From Actinocatenispora thailandica (GTDB taxonomy: Bacteria; Actinomycetota; Actinomycetes; Mycobacteriales; Micromonosporaceae), in contig NZ_AP023355.1 in assembly GCF_016865425.1 (NCBI RefSeq), positions 3,098,198 through 3,162,197 on the forward strand: 64,000 nucleotides of DNA. Reading direction: 5' to 3'. Positions 42,082 to 50,149 of this stretch are shown one piece after another; the first letter of the stretch is position 1, and the number at the start of each line of letters is the position of its first letter. The notes under the pieces were generated by a model that worked only from the letters and a program-made list of their open reading frames with translations, was not told the DNA's origin and ran no database searches. A program made the translations under genes and the position numbers.

Positions 42082-43026
42082 GTGAGCGGTCGAGCCGCGC
42101 TGCGCCGCCCGGCACCGGGGCGGCGCCGGGCCGGGCTGCGTGACGTCCCGGCCGTCCTGGCCGCCCTGCTGGTTGCCGCGCTGCTGGTCGGCCACCGGCT
42201 GGTACCCGACGGGGACGGCCTCGGTACCGTGGTGGACAGCTTCCTGCCCTGGCTCGGGCTGCTGGTGATCCCGGCCGGGCTGCTGGCGCTCGCGACCCGT
42301 TCCCGGCTCGGTGCGGTCGCGCTGCTGGTGCCGGTGGTCGGGTGGGCGGTGATGTTCGGGCCGGTGCTGCTGCCCCGGGGTGGTGGCGACGGGCAGCTGC
42401 GAGCGGCGACCCAGAACCTGGACGCGGCGAACCCGGACCCGGCCTCGACCGTACGACGGCTGGTGGCGCTGCATCCCGACCTGGTCGCGGTGCAGGAACT
42501 CGCGAACGACGATGCCGCGCGGCTGCTCGACGACACGTACCCGCATCAGCTGCGGGTGGGCACGGTCGGGCTGTGGAGCCGGTACCCGGTGAGGGACGGG
42601 GCGCCGGTCGACCTCGGCCTCGGCTGGAACCGCGCGCTGCGCGCCGACGTGCGCACCGATCACGGGCAGGTCCGGGTGTACGTGGCGCATCTTGGCTCGA
42701 TCCGGCCGGGGGAGGACGGCAGCCGGGACCACACCCTGAGCCGGCTCGCCGACTCGGTACGGGCCGACCGGTCGTCGCACCTGCTGCTGCTCGGCGACCT
42801 GAACACCGCGACGACCGATCGGGCGCTGCGCCAGCTCAGCCCGCCACTGACCGACGCGCAGCGCGCCGCGGGCAGCGGGTTCGGCTTCACCTGGCCGTCC
42901 CGGTTCCCGATGACGCGTCCGGACCAGGTGCTCTACCGGGGACTGTCGGCCACCGACGCGTCGGTGGCCGACACCGGCGGCAGCGACCACCGGGCGGCCC
43001 TGGCCGATCTGCGCGTCACCGGCTGA
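42082..43026 (+). CDS. Membrane-anchored endonuclease/exonuclease/phosphatase-family protein
   Basis: 314 residues. Three hydrophobic segments occupy about residues 22-100 (VLAALLVAALLVG, WLGLLVIPAGLLAL, VALLVPVVGWAVMF). The EEP hydrolase fold follows, presumably outside the membrane: TQNLDAANPD (Asn), VAVQELAND (Glu), VAHLGS (His), LLLGDLNTATTD (Asp-x-Asn) and SDHRAALADL (Asp-His). All metal and catalytic residues of the DNase I-like family are present. Substrates in this family range from DNA to phosphoinositides and lipids, so none can be assigned. The start is a GTG. It is convergent with the reductase gene. Confidence 0.82.
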   Translation: MSGRAALRRPAPGRRRAGLRDVPAVLAALLVAALLVGHRLVPDGDGLGTVVDSFLPWLGLLVIPAGLLALATRSRLGAVALLVPVVGWAVMFGPVLLPRGGGDGQLRAATQNLDAANPDPASTVRRLVALHPDLVAVQELANDDAARLLDDTYPHQLRVGTVGLWSRYPVRDGAPVDLGLGWNRALRADVRTDHGQVRVYVAHLGSIRPGEDGSRDHTLSRLADSVRADRSSHLLLLGDLNTATTDRALRQLSPPLTDAQRAAGSGFGFTWPSRFPMTRPDQVLYRGLSATDASVADTGGSDHRAALADLRVTG

Positions 43027-43045
43027 GCCTGGCCACTGCGGGCCG

Positions 43046-43666
43046 TCACTGCCGGCGGTCGAGTTCCAGCGAGGTGGCGTAGTTCCCGCCGATCTGGTCC
43101 TGCACCTTCATGTGCAGCAGCTGGAACGACTCCAGGGTGTACGCGTGCTTGCTGCCGCCGACCAGGATCGGCCGCATCCCGCCGTCGGCGGTGAGCGCGG
43201 CTACCTGGGTGCAGGCGGTCTCGTCGTCGCCGGCGATGAACACGTCCAGCGGACCGCCGCCGGTCAGGTTCACCGCGAACGTGGTGTTGAACGCCTTGAC
43301 CACCTTGGCGCCCGGTGCCGCCTTCGCGACCTGTTCGGCGGCCGAGATTCCGGGTGGCGTGACGAGGTCGTCGAAGGTGCCGATGTTGACCGGGTTCGCG
43401 ATGTCGACGACCACCCGGCCGACCAGCTCGCCGGCCAGCCGCTCGGCGACCATCCGGGTCGCCGGGTACGGCAGGGCGAGCACGACGACCGAGGCGGCGC
43501 CGAACGAGCCGATCGGTTCGCCGGTGGCGTCGCCGTCGAGCTCGGCGGCGAGGGTACGGGCCGCGTCGTGGTTGCGGGCCGCGATGCGGACCTGGTGCCC
43601 ACCGGCGAGCAGGCGGGTGGCGATGCCTCGGGCCATGCTGCCGGCCCCGACGATGAGTACCTCCAT
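43046..43666 (-). CDS. NADP/F420-type dinucleotide-binding reductase
   Basis: 206 residues. An N-terminal Rossmann fold of the F420H2:NADP+ oxidoreductase (Fno/NpdG) and NADP-oxidoreductase type: MEVLIVGAGSMARGIATRLL with ARN after strand two as NADP phosphate binding. Then VVLALPYPA, VVDIANPVN and KVVKAFNTTFA, typical of the family. A Leu/Ser tail ending HMKVQDQIGG matches many actinobacterial homologues. It could be an F420 or a simple NADP-linked reductase. It is divergent from the FAD monooxygenase; a minus-strand TACGAT box at 43681-43676 sits close to the ATG. It may share the operator region. Confidence 0.82.
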   Translation of the reverse strand: MEVLIVGAGSMARGIATRLLAGGHQVRIAARNHDAARTLAAELDGDATGEPIGSFGAASVVVLALPYPATRMVAERLAGELVGRVVVDIANPVNIGTFDDLVTPPGISAAEQVAKAAPGAKVVKAFNTTFAVNLTGGGPLDVFIAGDDETACTQVAALTADGGMRPILVGGSKHAYTLESFQLLHMKVQDQIGGNYATSLELDRRQ

Positions 43667-43844
43667 GAGTACGGATCGTAGTCGCTATGCGGGGGAGTGT
43701 CCGGCCCAACGACGCTGCGCGGTCGGCGCCGGTCGCCGTCCCTGGTCCGCGGGCCGTGGAGCGGGTCGGCGGCGGCCTGGCCCTCCCCGACCCGGGCAGC
43801 CGGCCCGGTTCCGGCTGGCTCGCGCGGTTCGACGGCGCCTCGAT

Positions 43845-43904
43845 CATTCTGTGGACCAGCTGGTCCACAGAATGCTAGGCTCTCTGTGGACCAGTTGGTC
43901 CACA
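43845..43904. promoter_or_regulatory. Two palindromic operators flanking the monooxygenase-tetR promoter
   Basis: Operator one is a perfect 30-bp palindrome (43845-43874) with inner half-site TGTGGACCA. Operator two (43885-43904) has arms TGTGGACCA and TGGTCCACA around GT. Their centres are 35 bp apart. A TANNNT box TAGGCT at 43876-43881 lies between them. The TetR gene downstream in the same operon is the natural partner, making an autorepressed unit. The site sequences are seen; binding is inferred. Confidence 0.78.
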
Positions 43905-43931
43905 AGCAGTGTTTCAGGAGAGGGAGCCGCC

Positions 43932-45164
43932 ATGCTGCGCTCGATCGACCCGGCGACCCAGTACCAGGAGACCCGGCGCGACCCGCTGCGCGTCCTGGTG
44001 GTCGGCGCCGGTGTCGCCGGTGTGACGACCGCACGGCTGTTGCGGCACCACGGTCTGCACCCGGTGCTGATCGAACGGTCCGCCACCGGCGGGGCCGAGG
44101 GCTACATGCTGGCGCTGATGCCGATGGTCACCCCGGTGTTCGAGGAGCTGGACCTGTGGCCGGAGTACCGGAAGAACGGCATCCCGTTCGGGCGGTACCG
44201 GCTGTGCGCGCACACCGGCCGCGCGGTGCGCACCGACTCGATGGGCGAGCTGCTCGCCGACTACGGCGACTACCGCGGCATCAGCCGCGGCGGCCTGCTC
44301 GACGTGCTGTCCGGCGCGGACTGCCCGGTCTCGCCCGGCACCACGGTCGCCGCGCTCACCGAGGCCGGCGACGCGGTCACGGTGCGGTTCGACCCGGGCG
44401 AGGACGCGGTCGAGTACGAGTTCGACCTGGTCGTGGTGGCCGACGGGATCGGCTCCGCAACGCGCGAGCTGGTCGGCGCCGGTCCGGTCGGCGGGCTGAA
44501 CACCGGCTGGGGCGGCTGGGTGGCGTGGGCACCGGCCGACGACGAGCAGGACCTCGGCGAGGAGCTGTGGGGCGCCGGGTTCTTCCTCGGCAGCTACCCG
44601 GTGCTGGACCGGATCGGGGTGTTCCTCGGCGGGCCCGACGCGGTGACCGCCGACGGCCCGGAGCGTTTCGTGGCCGAAGTGCAGCGGCGGCTGCATGCCC
44701 CGACCGCCCGGACCCGGCGGGCGCTGCGCGCCGTACTCGACGCCGACGACCCGTACTACTGGCCGATGCGGGACGTGCGCGCCAGCCGCTGGGTGACCCG
44801 CCACACCGTGCTGCTCGGTGACGCCGCCGCCGGCTTCCTGCCCACGGCCGGGATCGGCGCCGGGATGGCGATGGAGTCGGCGTGGGTGCTGTCCCGGCTG
44901 CTGCGCCATGCCGACCGGGCGAACCTGGCCACCCTGCTGGAGGCGTACGAGGGTGTCCAGCGGCCGCGGGTGGAGGCGGCACAGGACAACTCGCGGTCGT
45001 TGGCGAAGATGATGTTCCGCAGCGGTACGGCGTTCGCCGTGGGTCGCGACGTGGCGGCCCGGCTGCTGAGCATCCGTACGGTGCTGAAGCCGATCCGGCA
45101 GTTGCTGGACGGCCGGCCGGACCCGGACGCGGCGGCCCGCCGGGCGCTGTCGCGTACCGCCTGA
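43932..45164 (+). CDS. FAD-dependent monooxygenase (class A flavoprotein)
   Basis: 410 residues. The GxGxxG FAD motif is VLVVGAGVAGVTTARLL, the DG motif is VVVADGIGSATR, and the late FAD motif is HTVLLGDAAAGFLPTAGIGAGMAME. It resembles the tetracycline/aklavinone hydroxylase-like group, but the substrate is unknown. A good ribosome site AGGAGAGGGAG (43916-43926) precedes the ATG. tetR follows after 25 bp and two strong palindromes precede it, so expression is likely induced by a ligand of that TetR, perhaps the substrate itself. Confidence 0.88.
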   Translation: MLRSIDPATQYQETRRDPLRVLVVGAGVAGVTTARLLRHHGLHPVLIERSATGGAEGYMLALMPMVTPVFEELDLWPEYRKNGIPFGRYRLCAHTGRAVRTDSMGELLADYGDYRGISRGGLLDVLSGADCPVSPGTTVAALTEAGDAVTVRFDPGEDAVEYEFDLVVVADGIGSATRELVGAGPVGGLNTGWGGWVAWAPADDEQDLGEELWGAGFFLGSYPVLDRIGVFLGGPDAVTADGPERFVAEVQRRLHAPTARTRRALRAVLDADDPYYWPMRDVRASRWVTRHTVLLGDAAAGFLPTAGIGAGMAMESAWVLSRLLRHADRANLATLLEAYEGVQRPRVEAAQDNSRSLAKMMFRSGTAFAVGRDVAARLLSIRTVLKPIRQLLDGRPDPDAAARRALSRTA

Positions 45165-45189
45165 CCGGTCGGGTCGTCGAGGGGGAGCC

Positions 45190-45804
45190 ATGCGGGGTGC
45201 CGAGACCGGAGTCCTGCCGCCGAAGCGGCGGCAGGCGCTTCTGGCCACGGCGGCCCGGGAGTTCGCCGGCGCCGGCTACCAGGGCGCCTCGCTGAACCGC
45301 ATCATCCGGTCCTGCCGGATGAGCAAGAGCTCCTTCTACCACTACTTCGACTCGAAGGAAGCGCTGTTCGACGCCACCGTGCTGGACGCGGCACACCGGC
45401 TGCTCGCGGCGCTGCCGGTACCCGCACCCGACCGGCTGGCCGGGCCGGACTTCTGGACCAGGATCGACGAGCTGGTCGCGGCGCTGGCGGAGATCGACGA
45501 GCCGGAGGGCCGGATGTTGTGGGCCCTGTTCTACCTGGCCGACGCACCGAACGGGCCGGGCAGTGCGCTGTCGAGGTTGCGCGCCGCCATCGACGGCTGG
45601 CTGGCCGCGGCGCTGGCGGCCGGCCGCGCCGCCGGCGTGGTGCGTACCGACCTGCCGGCGTCGCTGCAGTCCGCGCTGGCTCTCGCCGTCCTGCAGGCGA
45701 TGGACGAGTGGTCCCTGCAGCACGTCGACGCGCTGCCGCCGGCCGAACTCGACGCGCTGGTCCGGGCCCAGTTGGACGCGCTGCACCGGCTGCTCGACCG
45801 CTGA
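45190..45804 (+). CDS. TetR-family transcriptional regulator
   Basis: 204 residues. The N-terminal helix-turn-helix is KRRQALLATAAREFAGAGYQGASLNRIIRSCRMSKSSFYHYFDSKEALF. The C-terminal helices form a ligand pocket and dimer face of no assigned class. A GGGGGAG ribosome site lies just before the ATG. As the second gene of the monooxygenase operon, it likely binds the TGTGGACCA palindromes at 43845-43904 and represses its own operon. Confidence 0.9.
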   Translation: MRGAETGVLPPKRRQALLATAAREFAGAGYQGASLNRIIRSCRMSKSSFYHYFDSKEALFDATVLDAAHRLLAALPVPAPDRLAGPDFWTRIDELVAALAEIDEPEGRMLWALFYLADAPNGPGSALSRLRAAIDGWLAAALAAGRAAGVVRTDLPASLQSALALAVLQAMDEWSLQHVDALPPAELDALVRAQLDALHRLLDR

Positions 45805-45915
45805 GCGCTCCCGGCCTGGAGCCGATCGCCGGACTGGTCCGCATCGACCGTGCACCGCACGGGATTCCGTCAGAGCCGGCGACCGGCCAGGTGGCAGCCG
45901 TCCACCGCTGGTTTT

Positions 45916-45937
45916 TGGTCTAGACCAGTAATAGCAT
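45916..45937 (+). promoter_or_regulatory. DasR-like operator and promoter of the aminosugar-type operon
   Basis: The 12-bp palindrome TGGTCTAGACCA (45916-45927) matches the core of the DasR/NagR responsive element known from Streptomyces. A TANNNT box TAGCAT follows at 45932-45937, ending seven bases before the GTG at 45944. A repressor on the palindrome would block the promoter. The GntR/UTRA regulator encoded at the end of the operon is the likely binder. Confidence 0.75.
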
Positions 45938-45943
45938 GTCGTG

Positions 45944-46858
45944 GTGTCCGAGACGGTGGATGTCGCGATCGACGCCGGTCAGACCGGCGTGCGGGTCGGC
46001 GTGGTGCGGCGCGGCCGGCTGGTCGCCCGGCGGGATGGCCCGGGGCTGACCTACGGCGCGGAGTCCGGCTCCGCTGCCGCTCTCGACGGGCTGACCGGAC
46101 CGTGGCGGGCGGTCGCGCCGGACGCCACGGTCGGCTCGGTGTGCGTGGGGTTGACCAGCGTGCTCGGCGGCGACGCCGGCTACCGCGCGCTGGCCGACGG
46201 ACTGCTGGACCGGCTCGCCGCGCATCGCGTACTGCTCGGCGGCGACGTGGTGACCGCGCACGCCGGAGCGCTCGGCATGTGCCCTGGCGTGGTCCTCGCC
46301 GCCGGTACCGGCGCCATCGCCCTGGGGCTGAGCGCCGACGGGCGTTGCCACACCGTCGACGGCGGCGGCTACCTGTACGGCGACGCCGGTGGCGGCTTCT
46401 GGGTCGGTCGCCGTGGCCTGGACGCCGCCCTGCGCGGGTACGACGGGCGCACCGAGCCTGGCCCGCTGACCCGCAGGGCCACCGAGGTCTTCGGCGACCT
46501 CGGCCGGCTCCCCGAGCGGCTCTACCCGGCCGACGACCGGGTGGCCCAGGTGGCCGGCTTCGCCCGGCACGTGCTGGAACTGTCCGACTCCGACCCGGTG
46601 GCCGCGGCGATCGTCGACACCGCCGCCGCCGAGTTGGCCGCGACCACCGCCGCGGCCGGCGGCGACGACGTCTCCTGGACCGGCCGGCTGCTGCAGCACG
46701 ACGGGCTGCGGGAGCGGTTCGCCGCCGCGTTGCACGCCCGGCGCCCGTCGGCGCGCCTGCACCCGCCGGCGGGCGACGGTCTGGACGGCGCCGCCGCGCT
46801 CGCCGCCAGTACCGACCTCGGCCCGTACGTCGGGTTGCTGCGGGTGGTGACGCGATGA
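45944..46858 (+). CDS. BadF/BadG-type ATPase, likely N-acetylglucosamine or other sugar kinase
   Basis: About 304 residues. Sugar-kinase/Hsp70/actin fold: phosphate 1 motif DVAIDAGQTGVRVGVVRRG, connect motif HAGALGMCPGVVLAAGTGAIALGL, and GGGYLYGDAGGGFWVGRRGLDAALRG, as in GlcNAc kinases of the BadF/BadG/BcrA family. It therefore probably phosphorylates an aminosugar with ATP. A second GTG one codon upstream is possible; the GTG at 45944 is chosen because it coincides with the predicted transcription start (leaderless). The stop overlaps the next ATG. It is the first gene of a four-gene operon with a hydrolase, a SIS protein and a GntR regulator. Confidence 0.85.
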   Translation: MSETVDVAIDAGQTGVRVGVVRRGRLVARRDGPGLTYGAESGSAAALDGLTGPWRAVAPDATVGSVCVGLTSVLGGDAGYRALADGLLDRLAAHRVLLGGDVVTAHAGALGMCPGVVLAAGTGAIALGLSADGRCHTVDGGGYLYGDAGGGFWVGRRGLDAALRGYDGRTEPGPLTRRATEVFGDLGRLPERLYPADDRVAQVAGFARHVLELSDSDPVAAAIVDTAAAELAATTAAAGGDDVSWTGRLLQHDGLRERFAAALHARRPSARLHPPAGDGLDGAAALAASTDLGPYVGLLRVVTR

Positions 46859-48108
46859 GGACCGGCTTCGCCGCGGTGCCGCTCCCGGTCACCGAACCCA
46901 CCCCGATGGGCGGCTACGCCGGCCGCGTCGGCGTCTCGGCCGGCACCCGGGATCCGCTCCAGCTCAGCGCCCTGACCTGGTCGGACGGGCATCACCGGCT
47001 CGCCCTCGTCCTGGCCGACCTGATCTGCGTCAACGCCGACGTGGTCGCCGCGGCACGAGCGGCGGTCACCGGGGTCGACGCGTTGTGGCTGGCGGCCAGC
47101 CACACCCACTCCGGGCCGGAGACCGGCTGCGTGCCGGGCGGTACCGCGACCCCGCCGCCCTGGTCGAGGTCGATCCCGGCGGCCGTGGCGGGTGTCGTCG
47201 ACCGGGCGGTACGGGCGGAGGCCGACAGCGTCGGCCGCTGGCGCACCGGGATCCTGACCGATGTGGGCTCGGTGCGCAGCGAGGCGGCCACCGACGCGCG
47301 GGTACCGCTGGATCTCGTCGAGGTGCTCGACACAGCTGGCGACCGCGCCGGGCTGCTGGTCGTGCTTCCCGTCCACCCGACCGTGCTGTCCGCCGACAAT
47401 CTGCTGGTCAGCGCCGACCTGGTCGGCGCGGTCCGGGCCGCGCTGGCCGAGCGGCTCGGCCCGGACATCTGGGTGGCCGTGGCCACCGGTACCGCCGGTG
47501 ACATCAGCACCCGGCACACCCGCCGCGGCCACGGCGGCGCCGAACTGAAGCGGCTGGCCGCCGCGGTGGCCGACCACTGCCTTGCCGAGCTCGCCCGACC
47601 AGCGGTGCCCGCCTGGGGCGCTGCCGATCGGTGGGACGGGCGGGCCCGGCGCACGCTGCTGACCCCCAAACCGTCGTCGGCGGCCGACCGGCAGGCGATG
47701 ATCGCCGCGGCCACCGAGGCGGTGGCGGCGGCCCGGCACGGCGGCGACCCGGCCACGGTGCGCATCGCGGAGGGCGACCTGACCGGCGCCCGGCTCGCCA
47801 GCACGATCGACGGGCCCGAGCACGAGATCGAGGCCGAGGTGGCGGTGGCACGCATCGGCGCGCTGGCGGTGGCCGCGCTGCCCGGTGAACCCTTCCTCGC
47901 GTTGGGGGAGACGATCCGCCGGTCCCGGCCGGGACCGACCGCGGTGCTCGGCTACGCGAACGGCTACCCGGGCTACCTGCCCACTCGCGACGCGTACCGC
48001 CGAGCGCGGTACGAGGTGCTTGCCGCCGCGGCGGCCCCCGGCTCCGGCGAACGGCTCGCCGGGATCGCCGCCGACCTGCTCACCGACCTGGACGGAGCGC
48101 ACCAGTGA
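46855..48108 (+). CDS. Neutral/alkaline ceramidase-fold hydrolase, short cytoplasmic form
   Basis: 417 residues. The N-terminal part resembles neutral/non-lysosomal ceramidases: PMGGYAGR near the start, LVLADLICVN, the zinc motif ASHTHSGPETG, VLPVHPTVLSADNLLVSADLVGA, and GTAGDIS. Ceramidases proper are exported, about 650 residues long and have a C-terminal immunoglobulin-like domain. This protein has no signal peptide and lacks that domain. It is encoded between a sugar kinase and a SIS protein, which points to an amide hydrolase on an aminosugar or glycoconjugate (for example a deacetylase-like step) rather than ceramide. The function is not proven. It overlaps both neighbours by four bases. 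Confidence 0.75.
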   Translation: MRTGFAAVPLPVTEPTPMGGYAGRVGVSAGTRDPLQLSALTWSDGHHRLALVLADLICVNADVVAAARAAVTGVDALWLAASHTHSGPETGCVPGGTATPPPWSRSIPAAVAGVVDRAVRAEADSVGRWRTGILTDVGSVRSEAATDARVPLDLVEVLDTAGDRAGLLVVLPVHPTVLSADNLLVSADLVGAVRAALAERLGPDIWVAVATGTAGDISTRHTRRGHGGAELKRLAAAVADHCLAELARPAVPAWGAADRWDGRARRTLLTPKPSSAADRQAMIAAATEAVAAARHGGDPATVRIAEGDLTGARLASTIDGPEHEIEAEVAVARIGALAVAALPGEPFLALGETIRRSRPGPTAVLGYANGYPGYLPTRDAYRRARYEVLAAAAAPGSGERLAGIAADLLTDLDGAHQ

Positions 48109-48857
48109 TCGATCAGGACGCCTACGCCGAGGTGGCCCGGGCCACGATCGACCGGTTCCTCGGCACCCAGCGCGACGCGATCACCCGGGCCGCTGCGGTG
48201 GTCGCGTCGGCGCTGCTGGACGGGGGAGTGCTGCAGGCCTTCGGTACCGGCCACTCCCGGGCGATCGCGCTGGAGCTGGCCGGCCGGGCCGGTGGCCTGG
48301 TACCGGCGAACCAGTTGGGCATCCGAGACGTCGTCTACTACGGCGACGCGCAGCCGGACGACATCCTCGATCCGCTGGTGGAGCGGGAGACCGGGCTGGC
48401 GGAGCGGATCTGGAAGCTGGCCCGGATCGAACCGGCGGACGTGTTCGTCGTCGCGTCCCACTCCGGTGGCAACGCCGCCATCGTGGAGATGGCCCAGCTG
48501 GCGAAGGGGCGCGGCCACCGGCTGGTGGCGATCACCTCGATGGCGCACACCCGGGCCATCACCCCGCGGCACCCGAGCGGGCAGCGGTTGGCCGATCTCG
48601 CCGACGTGGTCGTCGACAACTGCGCTCCGTACGGCGATGCGGCCGTCGAGCTGCCCGGTGGCGACCGGGTCGGCCCGCTGTCCAGCCTCACCGGCGTGCT
48701 GGCGGTCAACCTGCTGGTCGCGGAGGTGGCCGGCCGGTACCTGGCGGCCGGGTCGCCGCCCCCGGTGTACCGGTCGCTCAACGCGCCGGGAAACGAGGAG
48801 CGCAACGCCGCGCTGCTCGCCCGCTATGCCGGCCGGGTCCGGCTCGGCGACGCCTGA
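48105..48857 (+). CDS. SIS-domain protein (sugar isomerase / MurQ-like)
   Basis: 250 residues. One SIS phosphosugar-binding domain: GVLQAFGTGHSRAIALELAGRAGG, VFVVASHSGGNAAIVEMAQLAKGRGHRLVAITSM, and HPSGQRLADLADVVVDN. It matches the UPF0309/YfeU-like SIS group (sugar phosphate isomerases or N-acetylmuramate-6-phosphate etherase relatives). The MurQ catalytic Glu pattern is not clear. It would act on the phosphosugar made by the upstream kinase. The GTG overlaps the hydrolase stop (GTGA). Confidence 0.85.
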   Translation: MIDQDAYAEVARATIDRFLGTQRDAITRAAAVVASALLDGGVLQAFGTGHSRAIALELAGRAGGLVPANQLGIRDVVYYGDAQPDDILDPLVERETGLAERIWKLARIEPADVFVVASHSGGNAAIVEMAQLAKGRGHRLVAITSMAHTRAITPRHPSGQRLADLADVVVDNCAPYGDAAVELPGGDRVGPLSSLTGVLAVNLLVAEVAGRYLAAGSPPPVYRSLNAPGNEERNAALLARYAGRVRLGDA

Positions 48858-48877
48858 GTACCGGAGGAGCACCGACG

Positions 48878-49639
48878 ATGGCCCGCACCCGGCACGACAG
48901 GTTCCCGGCGATCGAGCTGCCCGAGTCGCTGGATGCTGGCCGGGCCAAGGGCGAGCAGCTGCGCGAGATCCTCGAAGCGATGGTGGCGCACCAGCCGCCG
49001 GGCACCCTGCTGCCGTCGGAACGTTCGCTCGCCGAGCGGTTCCGCCTGGCCCGGATGACGGTCCGGCAGGCGATCGACGACCTTGCCGTCCGCGGACTGG
49101 TCCGCCGCGCCAGGGGCACCGGCACGTTCGTCGCCGAGCCGAGGCTGTCTCACGGGACGACGGCGGGCTCGTTCAGCGACGACATGCGGCGCCGTGGGAT
49201 GGTGCCCGGCGCCCGGGTCGTCTCGGTACGGGAGCACTCGGCGAGCATGCTGGTGGCCGAACGGCTGCGCATCGGCGCGGGGGATCCGGTCGTGACCCTC
49301 GATCGGCTCCGTTCGGCCGACGGGGTTCCGATGGCGGTGGAACAGACCAGGCTGCCGGCGACCCGGTTTCCCGGTCTGGCCGACCTGATCTCCGACGACG
49401 TCTCGCTCTACGGCGTGCTCGCCGAACGGTGGGGGGTGCGGGTGCATCGCGCGGCTCACCGGGTGTCGGTCGTCGGTCTGGCGGAGACCGATGCGGCGCT
49501 GCTGGACGCACCGACCGGGCTGCCGTCGTTCCTGATCGAACGCACCGCGTACGACGAGGCGGGGCGGGTGATCGAATGGGGGCGCTCGCGCTATCGCGGT
49601 GACCGCTACGACGTGATCTTCGACGTCGCTGCGGACTGA
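48878..49639 (+). CDS. GntR/UTRA regulator, DasR/NagR-like (HutC subfamily)
   Basis: 253 residues. The N-terminal winged helix is KGEQLREILEAMVAHQPPGTLLPSERSLAERFRLARMTVRQAIDDLAVRGLVRRARGTGTFV. The UTRA effector domain spans about 95-250 (GARVVSVREHSASMLVAERLRIGAGDPVVTLDRLR, ending FLIERTAYDEAGRVIEWGRSRYRGDRYDVIF). DasR and NagR of this type sense glucosamine-6-P or GlcNAc-6-P. The strong ribosome site GGAGGAG is at about 48862-48868. With a TGGTCTAGACCA palindrome before the first gene, autoregulation of the operon by a phospho-aminosugar is the simplest model. Confidence 0.88.
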   Translation: MARTRHDRFPAIELPESLDAGRAKGEQLREILEAMVAHQPPGTLLPSERSLAERFRLARMTVRQAIDDLAVRGLVRRARGTGTFVAEPRLSHGTTAGSFSDDMRRRGMVPGARVVSVREHSASMLVAERLRIGAGDPVVTLDRLRSADGVPMAVEQTRLPATRFPGLADLISDDVSLYGVLAERWGVRVHRAAHRVSVVGLAETDAALLDAPTGLPSFLIERTAYDEAGRVIEWGRSRYRGDRYDVIFDVAAD

Positions 49640-49670
49640 CCGGGACCGGCGCAGCCGCGCTCAGCGACAG

Positions 49671-49708
49671 ATGCCCCTCCATCAGCGTTTCCGCTGGTGG
49701 AGGGGCAT
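49671..49708. terminator. Hairpin between the gntR gene and tRNA-Pro
   Basis: A 17-bp stem (ATGCCCCTCCA then CAGCG, with complement; one G-U pair) around a four-base loop TTTC spans 49671-49708. It lies between the convergent operon and tRNA-Pro and can end both transcripts. Confidence 0.85.
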
Positions 49709-49718
49709 CGAGGAACTG

Positions 49719-49792
<74 letters not shown>

Positions 49793-50149
49793 AGGCCGCG
49801 CTGCCGCGGCCATCACAGCGTAGCGTAGCCGCGTCCCGATAGTCCGCCGGGGACACCCGTCGATGCGCTTGGTCCGGTTGCGGTGCCGGTGGCCTCCGGC
49901 TGGCCGGCGATCACGAGCCCATCTCACTGCCATCATCCCCTTTCCGTATCCGTCCAGCTACCTAGGAAGCTTTGAGGCGTAGTGCCCCGCACCACACCTA
50001 CCGGTGTCGCGCCGACAGCACCGCACGCGTGACCGGCCGCCCGGCACGGCTACGATGGCGTCGCTAACTGGGGGAGCGGGGCGTCCAGCCGGGCGCGCCC
50101 CGGGTCTTGGCCACGAGCAGGGCCGGGACGGCCGCGGAGGGGAGGCCAG
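49793..50149. other. 357-bp gap: tRNA upstream region, repeat copy 2 and pgsA-like leader
   Basis: No gene is seen. The gap holds the second copy of the 19-bp repeat (49953-49971). A TANNNT box TACGAT at 50051-50056 is a plausible promoter for the downstream operon and gives a leader of about 85 bases. That leader contains a 7-bp hairpin CGGGGCG / CGCCCCG (50077-50083 with 50096-50102). The hairpin resembles no riboswitch I know. A good ribosome site GGAGGGGAGG precedes the ATG at 50150. Confidence 0.5.
49953..49971. repeat. 19-bp dispersed repeat, copy 2
   Basis: Identical to 1398-1416, including the core AGCTACCTAGGAAGC. Here the next base is T, which completes AGCT at the right end of the near-palindrome. 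It lies 179 bp upstream of the CDP-alcohol phosphatidyltransferase gene. Confidence 0.5.

Noticed and set aside
39602-45804. Horizontally acquired island between rsmB and the sugar operon
   Set aside because: GC content and codon use look the same as the flanks, and no integrase, transposase or attachment site is present. The tRNA-Pro lies 4 kb further on with no integrase.
50056-50149. Riboswitch such as c-di-AMP type in the leader before the CDP-alcohol transferase
   Set aside because: There is a GC hairpin, but the conserved sequence blocks of known classes are missing.
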